This document shows, piece by piece, positions 45,082 through 54,500 of a DNA stretch of 64,000 nucleotides. The first letter of the stretch is position 1. Each line of letters begins with the position of its first letter. A model generated the notes under the pieces. That model saw nothing but the letters and a program-made list of their open reading frames with translations, had not been told where the DNA came from and did not search any database. The position numbers and the translations under genes are program-made. Source of the DNA: CAXXOK01 sp963666755 (lineage in GTDB: Bacteria > Bacillota > Clostridia > Christensenellales > Aristaeellaceae); contig CAXXGW010000009.1 in assembly GCA_963666755.2 (NCBI GenBank), positions 992,001 through 1,056,000 on the forward strand, in the 5' to 3' direction.

Positions 45082-46611
45082 ATGTCTCTGCTGACAAATC
45101 TGCTCTTGATTGCCGCCATGTTTATTCTGATCGCATTGTCCATGCGCGTGGCAAAAAACCTGCAAACCATCGGGATGCCCGCTTTTCTGGCAATCATCAT
45201 TTTCTTCTCCGTGTGGGTGGGCGGAAACCTGATTGAACTGAACGCATCGGATTTTCAGTGGAAACTTCTGGGCCGGAACATTCAGCAGATCGGCGTTTTT
45301 CTTACCCCGCTGTGCACGCTGTATTTCAGCATTGAATATACGGCCAACAAACGGATGCGAAAGTTCGCGTTTGCAATCAGCATTGTGCAAACCGCTTCGG
45401 TGCTGTTGATTTTTACGGATCAGGCCCATCATATCATGCGCGAAAGCGTATCGTTGCAGCCCGACGCCGTGTTGGCGCAGGCGGTTGTGGTACGCTCCAC
45501 CCAAATCGGTTCCGCGTTGGTGGCGTTTAATTTTTGCATTCAACTGCTGGCCATCGCTTTGCTGCTCGCCTTTGCACGCAAAGTATCCGCCCGCCAGCGG
45601 CGCCCGCTCTGGCTGATTGCCCTAAGCATGGGGCTGACCGTACTGGTTGCGCTTTTACAGTCCACAGTGCTGACCGGCGCGGGCATCAACATTCCCATTC
45701 CGGTGCTGAACCTGCCATGCCTGCTGCTGTTCTCCTATGCCGTCTTTCAACAGGGTTTTATTGGGGTAACACCTACCGCCTTCAGCAAAGTTTTTGAAGT
45801 GATTGATCAGGGCATTATTGTGGTGGATCAAAACGGAACCGTGATCGAGTACAACCGCCGGGCTACTGATCTGATGGAGAACATGGTGCCCGCGAACCGG
45901 CTGCATCCGGGCGCCGCTATCATGCAATCCCTGACGCCGGGCAACGCCGGTCAGCCGATCGAGTTTAACCCCGCCAATCTGCCGGAGGAGTTGAAAAATG
46001 CGCAGCGCAATCAGTACATCGCGCTGGCGTATCATGCGCTGGAAGCAAACCGGGGCAAGCTGATCGGCTATGTGCTGGTGCTTACGGATATCACGCTGTT
46101 AAAAATCCGTGCGGAGATTGATTTCCTGACCGGCAGCTACAACCGGGAAGGTTTGGTGAACGCATTTGCGGATTTGCAGAAGGAAGCGGATCAGGTTCCG
46201 ATCCTATCCACGCTGATTGTCGATCTGGACAATTTCAAGTCCATCAACGATACCTGTGGGCATCTGGCCGGTGATGTGATCCTCTGCGATTTTGTGGAGG
46301 TCGCACAGTCGCTGCTGTCCGGCAAACGCTTTCTGGGCCGCCTCGGCGGCGATGAGTTTGTGGTGATCCTTCCGACAGGGGTGGAGGAAGCCGCCGCACT
46401 GGCGGAAGCGCTTCGGCGGGCAGTATCCGCGCGAGCCGTCCAGTATCTGGATCACACCATCCATTATACCGTCAGCATCGGGGTTGCCTACTGCGTTAAT
46501 GATGCCTGTGTTTTGTCCGATCTTCTCCGCAAGGCCGACCTTGCGCTGTATGAAGCCAAGCACCGGGGCAAGAACATCGTTCATACGGCGATGGAATCGA
46601 TGGTCGGTTAA
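45082..46611 (+). CDS. Membrane sensor diguanylate cyclase (7TM-PAS-GGDEF)
   Basis: 509 residues. About seven helices in the first ~225 residues of the histidine-kinase-7TM type (LLTNLLLIAAMFILIALS onwards) precede a PAS-like domain (DQGIIVVDQNGTVIEYNRRA). The GGDEF domain has the signature intact near residue 421 (GRLGGDEFVVILP), LIVDLDNFKSINDTCGH and SIGVAYC. The inhibitory RxxD site is absent. ATG 45082 follows GGGGGAGG; the longer frame starts in the hairpin leader. Domain layout matches the GGDEF protein at 26310, suggesting old paralogues. Two glycan-type membrane-protein genes follow in the same direction. Confidence 0.92.
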   Translation: MSLLTNLLLIAAMFILIALSMRVAKNLQTIGMPAFLAIIIFFSVWVGGNLIELNASDFQWKLLGRNIQQIGVFLTPLCTLYFSIEYTANKRMRKFAFAISIVQTASVLLIFTDQAHHIMRESVSLQPDAVLAQAVVVRSTQIGSALVAFNFCIQLLAIALLLAFARKVSARQRRPLWLIALSMGLTVLVALLQSTVLTGAGINIPIPVLNLPCLLLFSYAVFQQGFIGVTPTAFSKVFEVIDQGIIVVDQNGTVIEYNRRATDLMENMVPANRLHPGAAIMQSLTPGNAGQPIEFNPANLPEELKNAQRNQYIALAYHALEANRGKLIGYVLVLTDITLLKIRAEIDFLTGSYNREGLVNAFADLQKEADQVPILSTLIVDLDNFKSINDTCGHLAGDVILCDFVEVAQSLLSGKRFLGRLGGDEFVVILPTGVEEAAALAEALRRAVSARAVQYLDHTIHYTVSIGVAYCVNDACVLSDLLRKADLALYEAKHRGKNIVHTAMESMVG

Positions 46612-46752
46612 AAAGGCGGGCATTTTTGGCAATAGGAAGGATCCGGCCGACCTTGTAAATCAGGCTCGATTCCGTGCCTATGCAATCCCTGAAGCTGGAC
46701 TGAAATGCGCAATGCCGCGCCTGTATGCGCGTTTGTTTGGAGGGTTTTACCG

Positions 46753-48249
46753 ATGGTCGGAAAACGCCGGCTCGGCTGGACGCGGGCCATCCTGTTGCTG
46801 CTGCTGGTGATCAGCCTCCTGCCCATGATGCGGATTGCGTTTTACAATCACAGCAGTGTGGACGATTTCCGTTACGGGGTGCTGACCCATCAGGCGTGGG
46901 TGGAAACCCATTCAATTTTTACCGTGTTGCAAAAGGCACTGGAGCAAACGGCCATTACCTACCGCAACTGGCAGGGGAGCTATGCGGCGGTGCCATTGTT
47001 TGCGTTGCAGCCCGCGATTTTTGGCGAGGGATGCTATTGGGCCTCCTTTTTTATCCTGGTCGGCACATACCTATTGGCTGTTTTTACCTCGCTGCGCAGG
47101 GTCTGGAAAGCGTTTTTACCGGAGGTGGACAAACGCGTGGCCGACAGTCTGGCGGCGCTATACTGTCTGATGACCCTCCAGCGCATGCCTGTGCCGGTGG
47201 AGGCGTTTTACTGGTGGAACGGCTCGGTCTACTATTTCTTCTTTCACGCGCTGTTTCTGGTGCAGCTTACCAATTTGCTGGTTTTGCATCAGCGCCGGGA
47301 AAAGGGACGCGCCCACCCGTGGCTGCTGGTGGCAAGCCTGATGCTGGCGGTTCTGCTTTCGGGCTCCAACTACGTAACGGCGCTTACAACGCTGGAAATT
47401 CTGGCGCTGATGCTGGGGTACCAGTTCCTGCGCAAACACCCTGCCCGAGGGCAGCTGCTTGCGGTGTTTCTGACAGGGCTGACCGGGTTTGCCGTGAATG
47501 TGCTGGCACCCGGTAACGCCGTGCGGCAGGCGGAATCGCCGCAATCCAACCCACTTTGGGCCGTGACGCATGCCTTTATCGAGGGCTGGAATCATATTGT
47601 GGAATGGACGGGCGTTCCACTGCTCCTTTTCCTTGCGGCGCTTTTTGTGCTCCTATGGGCTGTGCCGACAACAAAATTGTTCGCGCGCTGGTGGGTGCTT
47701 CCGCTTATCACAGCGCTGATGCTGCTGGTATACGTATCGGGCTTTGTGCCTTCGCTGTACGCCATCAGCTGGAAAGGCCCGGGCAGGGCGAGGGATTTGT
47801 GCTTCCTGCTCTGGACGATGGCCTGCATCCTTGCCATGCTTAGCGTGCAGGACGGCTTGCGGCGGCTCAAGCGGCGGTACCCTCACAACCGGTGGTTAAA
47901 CGCGCTGCAAACGCTGCGGCCCCGGCTTGCGCTTCCCTGTCTGGCACTTTGCGGGCTGCTGCTGGCAGCGGATGTGGGCATCAGTTTTATGACCGGGGAT
48001 CGTACGCGCTATACCAGCGAATCCGCGGTACACTCCCTGCTTAGTGGAGATGCGGCTGCCTATGATATGGTCATCCAGGATCGGATGGAAATACTGGCCG
48101 GCGACGACCCCAACCCCATATTGCCTGAGTTCTGGCAGACGGTGCCTCCGCTCCTGTTTTTTGATGACCTGCGGGATAACCCAACCGATTGGCGTAACTA
48201 CGAAATGTCAAGATATTTCCATAAGGAAACGATTGTCAAACTGCCGTGA
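46753..48249 (+). CDS. DUF6056-type multi-pass membrane protein
   Basis: 498 residues with about ten membrane helices. The first external loop has the family-type acidic motif (NHSSVDDFRYG), as in glycosyltransferase-like polymer proteins of GT-C layout. Further blocks are PVEAFYWWNGSVYYFFFHAL, LSGSNYVTALTTLEI and NVLAPGNAVRQ, all typical of this family. ATG 46753 has TTGGAGGG nine bases upstream; codons further upstream are not hydrophobic. It is 141 bases after the GGDEF gene and just before the GtrII-like gene, so the two are probably partners in building or decorating a surface glycan. The substrate is unknown. Confidence 0.8.
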   Translation: MVGKRRLGWTRAILLLLLVISLLPMMRIAFYNHSSVDDFRYGVLTHQAWVETHSIFTVLQKALEQTAITYRNWQGSYAAVPLFALQPAIFGEGCYWASFFILVGTYLLAVFTSLRRVWKAFLPEVDKRVADSLAALYCLMTLQRMPVPVEAFYWWNGSVYYFFFHALFLVQLTNLLVLHQRREKGRAHPWLLVASLMLAVLLSGSNYVTALTTLEILALMLGYQFLRKHPARGQLLAVFLTGLTGFAVNVLAPGNAVRQAESPQSNPLWAVTHAFIEGWNHIVEWTGVPLLLFLAALFVLLWAVPTTKLFARWWVLPLITALMLLVYVSGFVPSLYAISWKGPGRARDLCFLLWTMACILAMLSVQDGLRRLKRRYPHNRWLNALQTLRPRLALPCLALCGLLLAADVGISFMTGDRTRYTSESAVHSLLSGDAAAYDMVIQDRMEILAGDDPNPILPEFWQTVPPLLFFDDLRDNPTDWRNYEMSRYFHKETIVKLP

Positions 48250-48356
48250 CCGGCCAGCACGCATAACGACACAACGGAGCTGAATCGGCAAGCGGTCTGT
48301 GCGGAACGTAAACTTGAATAGAGGATAAACCCGGAAGAAGAGGAGCGGGTACAGGG

Positions 48357-50018
48357 ATGAAAACCTATCGACGCGAACTGGAACGGTTCCTCAAACACAG
48401 ATGGTTCATGCTGTCGGTGCTGTTTGTGGCGATCTTATCCTACGGGTATGCGGCAACCAATCAGGCTGTCAGCATGGATGATCTGCGGGACGAGCATTAT
48501 GTGGGCAGCGGCAATGTGATGCTTTCCATCGGTCGTTTCGGCATGACGCTTTGGTACCGGGTGCTGTCGCCCTTCATCAGCAGCGGGCCACTCTGGTCCT
48601 ATACGGCGGATGTATTGGCTGTTGCGATGCTGATCCTGGCGGCGATTACCTGCTGCATTCTTTTTATCCGCTGCTCCGGCGACCGGTTTTCAATGCCGTC
48701 CTATACGATATTCGCCTGCCTGTTTATTTCCTATCCACTGATTCATGAAATCTGGGAGTACACGGGCGTCAATGTCTGCATCGCGGGCGGGTATTGGCTG
48801 GCGGCCGTCGCAACGCTGTTGATATGGGATGTTTGCCATCGGCGCCTTTCCCATTGGGGAGGGCTTACCGCAGCGATGCTGCTGCTGATGTGTATTATAT
48901 CCGCCTATGAATCCCTGGCGGCGGTGTATATACTATTGGTGTTTGCCGCGCTTACCCTTCAGGTAGTGTTCGGGCAGGGGGAGGAGGCTAAACTCCTCAC
49001 AGTGCTGAAACAGGGCTTGCTTTATGCGGCTGCGCTTGTACTGGCGCTGATCTTGAAGGAAGCGGTCTGGAAAGCGCTCCTCTGGATGCTCCAGATTCCC
49101 GAAACCAACAACACCATCCGCGCCACGGCGATTTTCTGGCTGGAGCGGGACTTCATGCGCGTGCTCAAGGGCCTGAAATTCTCCATTGTAAACAAGTACC
49201 TGCTTAACAGCATTGTGTATACGCCCCTTACGGAGGTGCTGGCAGCTACCGTGGGCTTCGGCTTCTGGACGGTGGTAACCGCGATCCACCGCAAGCGCCC
49301 AGCCCTGTTGCTGACGGGCTTTGGCGTGCTCCTGTCGCTGATTGTGCTTTCGCTTGTGCAGGGGGAAGCAACGCCGTACCGGACATGTCAGGTTTTTGCG
49401 CCTTTTGTGGCTTTTGCGGGGCTGCTCCTGACCGACTGGCTCTGGCGGCGCAAGCGGGAGTGGGTGCGCTATACGTGCTTCGCACTTGTGTTCCTGCTCT
49501 GTATCCATCAGGCGCAGACGCTTAGTTATTACCTGACGCTCAACACCGTGCGCTCCTCGCAGGAAATGACCATGGTAGACCAGATTGCCAACGACACGCA
49601 AAAGGACTACGACGTGAGCAAACCGGTAGTGCTGATCTGCCAAAAGCCTTGCCTTTCCGGCATGGTCGGGCAGTATAACCGCCCCCATGCGGCGGACTGG
49701 CAATGGAAGCTGTATGAAAAGCTGTTTGTCCCCTTTAACATGGTGGATCCGGAGGAAACGGACGTAAGGCAGAACCCCATCATCCAGACCAGCAGCACAT
49801 CGGTGTTGGAATGGGCCTACACAGCGCCGCTCTGGCATGACTATGCGGATGATTTGTATGACATCTTCTACTTCCGCGGCTATGAAATCAACCTGCATTA
49901 CGATGCGGTGCTGCGTAACGAGGCGCTTGCCTATGTGCAGCAAAATGCGGTTCCTGCGTACCCTCAAAGCGGCTATATTGTGGACAGGGGCAGCTATCTG
50001 CTTGTGAACGTCAGCTAA
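48357..50018 (+). CDS. GtrII-type glucosyltransferase-like membrane protein
   Basis: 553 residues, about eleven membrane helices. An early external motif (SMDDLRDEHYVGSGNVMLS) and IGRFGMTLWY resemble the GtrII glucosyltransferase domain (conserved SDD-like acids near the first helix, then GRFG/W). These proteins add sugar to surface polymer from a lipid carrier. The C-terminal ~130 residues are a soluble domain outside the membrane (YDVSKPVVLICQKPC, DDLYDIFYFRGYEINLHY). ATG 48357 follows GAGGAGCGGG. It lies 107 bases after the DUF6056-type gene; a terminator follows about 210 bases later. Confidence 0.8.
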   Translation: MKTYRRELERFLKHRWFMLSVLFVAILSYGYAATNQAVSMDDLRDEHYVGSGNVMLSIGRFGMTLWYRVLSPFISSGPLWSYTADVLAVAMLILAAITCCILFIRCSGDRFSMPSYTIFACLFISYPLIHEIWEYTGVNVCIAGGYWLAAVATLLIWDVCHRRLSHWGGLTAAMLLLMCIISAYESLAAVYILLVFAALTLQVVFGQGEEAKLLTVLKQGLLYAAALVLALILKEAVWKALLWMLQIPETNNTIRATAIFWLERDFMRVLKGLKFSIVNKYLLNSIVYTPLTEVLAATVGFGFWTVVTAIHRKRPALLLTGFGVLLSLIVLSLVQGEATPYRTCQVFAPFVAFAGLLLTDWLWRRKREWVRYTCFALVFLLCIHQAQTLSYYLTLNTVRSSQEMTMVDQIANDTQKDYDVSKPVVLICQKPCLSGMVGQYNRPHAADWQWKLYEKLFVPFNMVDPEETDVRQNPIIQTSSTSVLEWAYTAPLWHDYADDLYDIFYFRGYEINLHYDAVLRNEALAYVQQNAVPAYPQSGYIVDRGSYLLVNVS

Positions 50019-50387
50019 AGGTTGCCAATGATATCTGACCGCTTTCCGGGACGACTGTACATGGAACGCTGACCGATATGTTAGAACAAACGGGACGGCA
50101 TGAAGCATGTGAAATATGACAAGTGAAATGCTTCGGTTGCCTGTACGCAGGATGAACGGCGCGTTGCCTCTGCGTGATTCCATAATAAAAATACAATGCC
50201 TTCTGCAATCTGCCTCATCCAATAACAAACAGGCCGCCGCCATCAAGGGATGTGCTGCGGCCTTTTTTATAGCGGCTGCTTAGCCACCGTTTTCCCGGCA
50301 AACGCAACAGAAATTCTGATGCATGCCACGGGAATGAAGGATCATAAGAAAAACGAGCCGCCTGAACGAATCAAAGCAGCCCGCTTT
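50019..50387 (+). other. Gap between GtrII-like gene and tRNA-Trp
   Basis: No gene is supported. It carries the terminator at 50231-50269 and a neutral spacer. A minus-strand frame of 437 codons crossing this region (48933-50246) is an antisense shadow of the GtrII-like gene. Confidence 0.6.
50231..50269 (+). terminator. Terminator downstream of the GtrII-like gene
   Basis: AGGCCGC (50231-50237) pairs with GCGGCCT (50257-50263) and is followed by TTTTTTA. The loop is about 19 bases. Confidence 0.75.
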
Positions 50388-50461
50388 TGGCAGGGGCAGA
50401 AGGACTCGAACCCTCAACAAAGGTTTTGGAGACCCACGTGTTACCATTACACCATGCCCCT
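50388..50461 (-). tRNA. tRNA-Trp (anticodon CCA)
   Basis: Minus strand, 74 nt with encoded CCA. Acceptor AGGGGCA pairs with TGCCCCT, D-stem GTGT/ACAC, anticodon loop CTCCAAA (CCA), T-arm GAGGG-TTCGAGT-CCTTC, discriminator G. The overall sequence strongly resembles the Bacillus tRNA-Trp. One T-T mismatch at the base of the anticodon stem is visible. Confidence 0.95.
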
Positions 50462-50477
50462 TCGGAACACGAGTGCA

Positions 50478-50506
50478 AGTATAACGGATTTCTGGCGGAA
50501 TGTCAA
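50478..50506 (-). promoter_or_regulatory. Promoter of tRNA-Trp
   Basis: Consensus -35 TTGACA (50506-50501), 17-base spacer, -10 TATACT (50483-50478); transcription should start about ten bases before the tRNA. Confidence 0.88.
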
Positions 50507-50848
50507 CCCTTTCAGTCGCGTTTTCTCCATGTTGTCCGGGTTTACGCACTGCATTTCGAGGCGGAACTTTCTCCCCGTCATCGCCATACGAACGGGGATG
50601 CAGGCACAGAAAACTGAATCGAGCTGCTTTTAAACAATCGACGTAACCGATTGTATGCCGGTTCATTTATAATAGGTAGTAAACCATTTGCGTTAAATGC
50701 GACAAATGTCTGATATGGCTTAGAATGAACCAAAATAAATCTGTTAAAATATGGTATTTATTGACGGAAGTAACCGGTTGCGTAACCCAAAAGCGGTTTA
50801 ATGGTTTTGTAGGGTTTTGTGGTGAAACAGGACAGGGAGGTTTCTTGC
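50507..50848 (+). promoter_or_regulatory. Upstream region of the secreted-protein/giant adhesin pair
   Basis: The 342 bases hold no gene. AT content rises from about 50640. Candidate elements are TATAAT (50668-50673) with no good -35, TTGACG (50760-50765) with no good -10, and overlapping inverted repeats around AACCGGTT and GGTT-GCGT-AACC (about 50774-50792). A c-di-GMP aptamer core was looked for and not recognised. The promoter of the adhesin pair cannot be fixed by eye. Confidence 0.45.
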
Positions 50849-51508
50849 ATGCGGAAAACGGCGAAATGGCTTGTGATTGCGATGCTTTTGACATTCATGG
50901 CCACCCCTGTCCAAGCCGGATGGGCGGAAGAAGCTGCCTATACGGAGCCGTGCGCAGAGCAGGAACCCGGCATGGGATGCGAGCCCTTTCCGGAGGTGCA
51001 GGAGCCCGTGGCGGAGCAGGCACAGTGCCCTGCTGACGATGCGGAGACTTCCGAATCAAGCTCCGCGCTCCCGCCGGAGGCGCAACCAGTACAGTCATCC
51101 CCGGCAGAAACCGCTACGCCGGATGCGGCCGACGCAATGCCCGCGACAGAAGAGCCTGCGGAAGCGCCGACACCAGCGCCTGAAGCAACGCTTGCAACCG
51201 CAGCGACAGTTCTCCCGGAGGAAGAAACCGCGCAGGATGCACAGGCGGAGGAAATCGGCTGCGACCTGTCGAATATTCAAATAATGATTTGGCTGGATTG
51301 GGAAGGCACGCTGTCCATCGGGGATACCGCGCTGCTCAAATCCCGTATTGAAGGATTACAACCGGATGATTTTTACACCCTGCAGTGGCAGTATTTTGAC
51401 GGCTCGCAATGGAATGACGCACCCGGAGCAACTGCGGACACCTGCAGCGTTACGGTCAATGAAACCAATGCCGGTTATCTGTGGCGGCTTGCTGTAAAAG
51501 CCGCATGA
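50849..51508 (+). CDS. Small secreted protein with acidic Pro/Ala linker and Ig-like end
   Basis: 219 residues. ATG 50849 follows AGGGAGG and starts a signal peptide (MRKTAKWLVIAMLLTFMATPVQA). Residues ~27-135 are an acidic Glu/Pro/Ala/Thr-rich, disordered linker. Residues ~138-219 form a small beta domain (IQIMIWLDWEGTLSIGD, YTLQWQYFDGSQWNDAPGAT, NAGYLWRLAVKAA) of the Ig-like pattern seen repeatedly in Clostridia surface proteins. The protein ends right after that domain, without any anchor. It lies 74 bases before the giant surface-protein gene and is probably co-transcribed. A role as a secreted partner or processing factor is speculation. Confidence 0.82.
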   Translation: MRKTAKWLVIAMLLTFMATPVQAGWAEEAAYTEPCAEQEPGMGCEPFPEVQEPVAEQAQCPADDAETSESSSALPPEAQPVQSSPAETATPDAADAMPATEEPAEAPTPAPEATLATAATVLPEEETAQDAQAEEIGCDLSNIQIMIWLDWEGTLSIGDTALLKSRIEGLQPDDFYTLQWQYFDGSQWNDAPGATADTCSVTVNETNAGYLWRLAVKAA

Positions 51509-51582
51509 ACAATTTGTTCCTGCCCATCACTATCAATGCGGCATTGCCGCGTTTGACGTTCCGACCGAAGGAGGCCCCAACC

Positions 51583-54500
51583 GTGAAAAAGGGATTCCGT
51601 CAGTTGCTATCCATCCTGACTACGCTTGTGATGCTGTGCGGTGCGATACCAACCGGCGCGTTCGCGGAGGACTCAAAAGACCCATCCACATCCTACAGCG
51701 GACAGGTGGCTCTTCCGGTAGTGCCGAAAAAAACGGAGGCTCCTGCCGACGCGGCTACGAAAGTGACCGTTCGCTTTGCGTATGGCGACGAAACCTTTGA
51801 TCTGGTCGTGGATCAAGGGGCGACTGTCGAAACCGAAAAACAGGGGCCTGACCCGACACGGGAAGGGTACGTGTTTACCGGTTGGAGTCTGGACGGGCAA
51901 ACCGTAAGCATTTTGGAGGATATTCAGCAGGATACGACGCTTACGGCGCAGTATGTGCAGCTGTTTACCATCACCTTTGAAAACTGGGACGGCACCGAGC
52001 TTGCCAAGGTGCCGTCGGTGCACGGGGGCACGAAATTTACCAGCGATGCGTATTATGACGGCACGCGCGTGAACCCGAGCCGTGACGGTTACCGTTTCCT
52101 ACGCTGGGAGCCGGAAACCATTGAGAGCGTGGACGGGGATGCAACCATCATGGCCACGTTTACCGCGCTGGTGCAGCATACGGTTACCATCAACTATGTA
52201 TTTGAAAACCAGCGTCAGGCAGAAAGCCCCTTTGTGGCGACGGTCAGCGACGGCTACTCGCTGGATCAGACGGTGCCTTCGCCTGCCGTGCAGGGGTACA
52301 GCCCCGATGCGGGGCAGGAATCCATCATCTTAAGTGGCCCTGTAACGGAAGATCAAACCTATACAGTTTTGTACCGGCCCAACGGTTCCACCCGTTACGA
52401 GGTGCATTACCTGCTGCAGAACCTGACAGACGACGGTTATACGCTGGATGCAACCCATACGGAAATCCGTTCCGGCGTGACCGGTAGCATGACCGACGTA
52501 CGGGCGGATAACATCAGCGCCTTTACCGGCTTTTCCCTTGTGACAGACTTGCATGACGTAAACGACGCGATCGCGGCGGACGAAAGCACCGTGATCGAGC
52601 TTCGCTTTAACCGTGATGTGCATTATGTGATGTTTGACACTGCGGACGGTCAGTACATCGCGCCGCAGGTGGATCGTTATGGAACGCCGGTACGGGAGTA
52701 TTCGCTGCATACGACGCCAACCAGGGCGGGGTATTCTTTCAGCGGGTGGGAACCGGAGATTCCGGCCACCATTGGCACGAAGGATGTCACGATTACCGCT
52801 GAATGGGATGCGCAGCTGGTTCCCTACACCGTTGTGTTCTGGATTCAGAATCCGGACGACGATAATTACAGCTACGCAGGGTATCAAACCCTGACGGGTA
52901 AATCCAGCAAGCCGGCGGGTACGGTTCTGTCAAGTCCCGGAGCGTATTACAGCGGGTCGCTGTCCAGTTATGTGAGACTTCGTGAACAAAACGCTTGTGA
53001 AACCGTAACCATCAAGGGCGATGGTTCCACAGTACAGAATGTGTATTATGATCGTAATATTTACACCCTGTCCTTTAATTTAAACGCGGGAAAAAGCGAT
53101 ACAAAAAGTAAAGATTTGTTTCTGTCTGCGAATGGGGTAGATTATTACGCAAACCAAACCTACTCGGGTTCTACCAAAGGGATCAGCTACCAGATTCGTG
53201 CGCGGTATGATGCCTATATACTGAATCTGTGGCCAAGCTCTGTGTCGGATACATCTTTCCAGGGCTGGGATTGCGGTGCTTGGAATGCCAGCCTGTTTGC
53301 TTCCAAACGTCCAACACTCAATGCCGAGCTACTGGATTCCTCAAATAACGGCTATACCTTTAAAGCGCAATACAAAGGAAATATTACCAATACGCTGGTC
53401 TATATCCTGGAGGATATTCACGGCAACTATGTACATGATCCTTCGCTGGATCAGGTGATTGCCTCCACGAACACCGATTGGGGCGCGAAAAAGATTTCAG
53501 GTTTTACCAACATTGATATCGATCAGGGCCACGTGGTCGGCGGGGCTTGCACCCGTACGTTTACTTACAGCCGCAACAAAGTGAACCTACGGTTGAAAAA
53601 TGGCGATACCATCACCACGGAAAGCAACATCTACTTTGGTGCAAGTCTGGCGCCCTATGCCGACAAGTACGCCATGCCTTCACGTCCGACTGATATTGAC
53701 CCTGACTATATTTTCACCGGCTGGTATACGGAAGCTGGTTGCAATGAGAACTCGAAGCTGGATTGGGGCACGGCGGTCATGCCGTTTAACGGGCTAATGA
53801 TCTATGCCGGCTGGAAAAACCCGACCTATACCCTCACCTTCTATCTGCAGGACCCACAAACCGGGCTGTACCAAACCCAGACCGTGGAGCGCAAGGGAAT
53901 TGCCACGACGCTTGTTCCGCCCACGAAAGAGGGCTACCAGTTTGATTACTGGTACTACCGTGACCCGCAGACGGGGCTGACCAAGCTGTACAATTTCAGC
54001 ATGCCCATCACGCAGGCGCTGGAATTGTATGCGCACTGGTCGCCCATGACCGTAGCCTATACCGTGCAGTACCTGAACGGGAGCGGCAAACCCGCGTTCG
54101 ACGAGAGCGGGAAAACCGTACTTACGGCGAAAACCGGTTCGGGCAAGGTAGGGGAACTTGTTACGGAAACGGCGGTTTCCGCGTTCAGCAGCTCGAAAAA
54201 AGCCCTGTTCCCGGAAAGCGTATCCAGCTCCATTACCCTGCAATCGGATCCCCCGTCCAACACGATCACCTTCCGCTACCACGAGCTGCCTTCCGTTTAC
54301 TATTTAGTGCGCTATGTGGATGAAAGCGGCAACGAACTGCGCGATGCCAAAGGCCCGATTGAAACCACCAATACCCGGGTGACCGAAAACTACCTGAACA
54401 TCAACGGGTATTCCCCCGATGTGTACCAGCAGACGGTCATGCTGGCCGGGGAAACCGACCCGCAGCAGGTTACGGAAAATGTAATTATCTTTACCTATCA

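Noticed and set aside
48933..50246. 437-codon minus-strand frame opposite the GtrII-like gene
   Set aside because: No motif or ribosome site; it is an antisense shadow spanning the terminator.
50507..50848. c-di-GMP riboswitch upstream of the adhesin pair
   Set aside because: Biologically attractive, but the conserved aptamer core (GCAAAGCC with flanking GGGCAAACC-type segment) was not found by eye.
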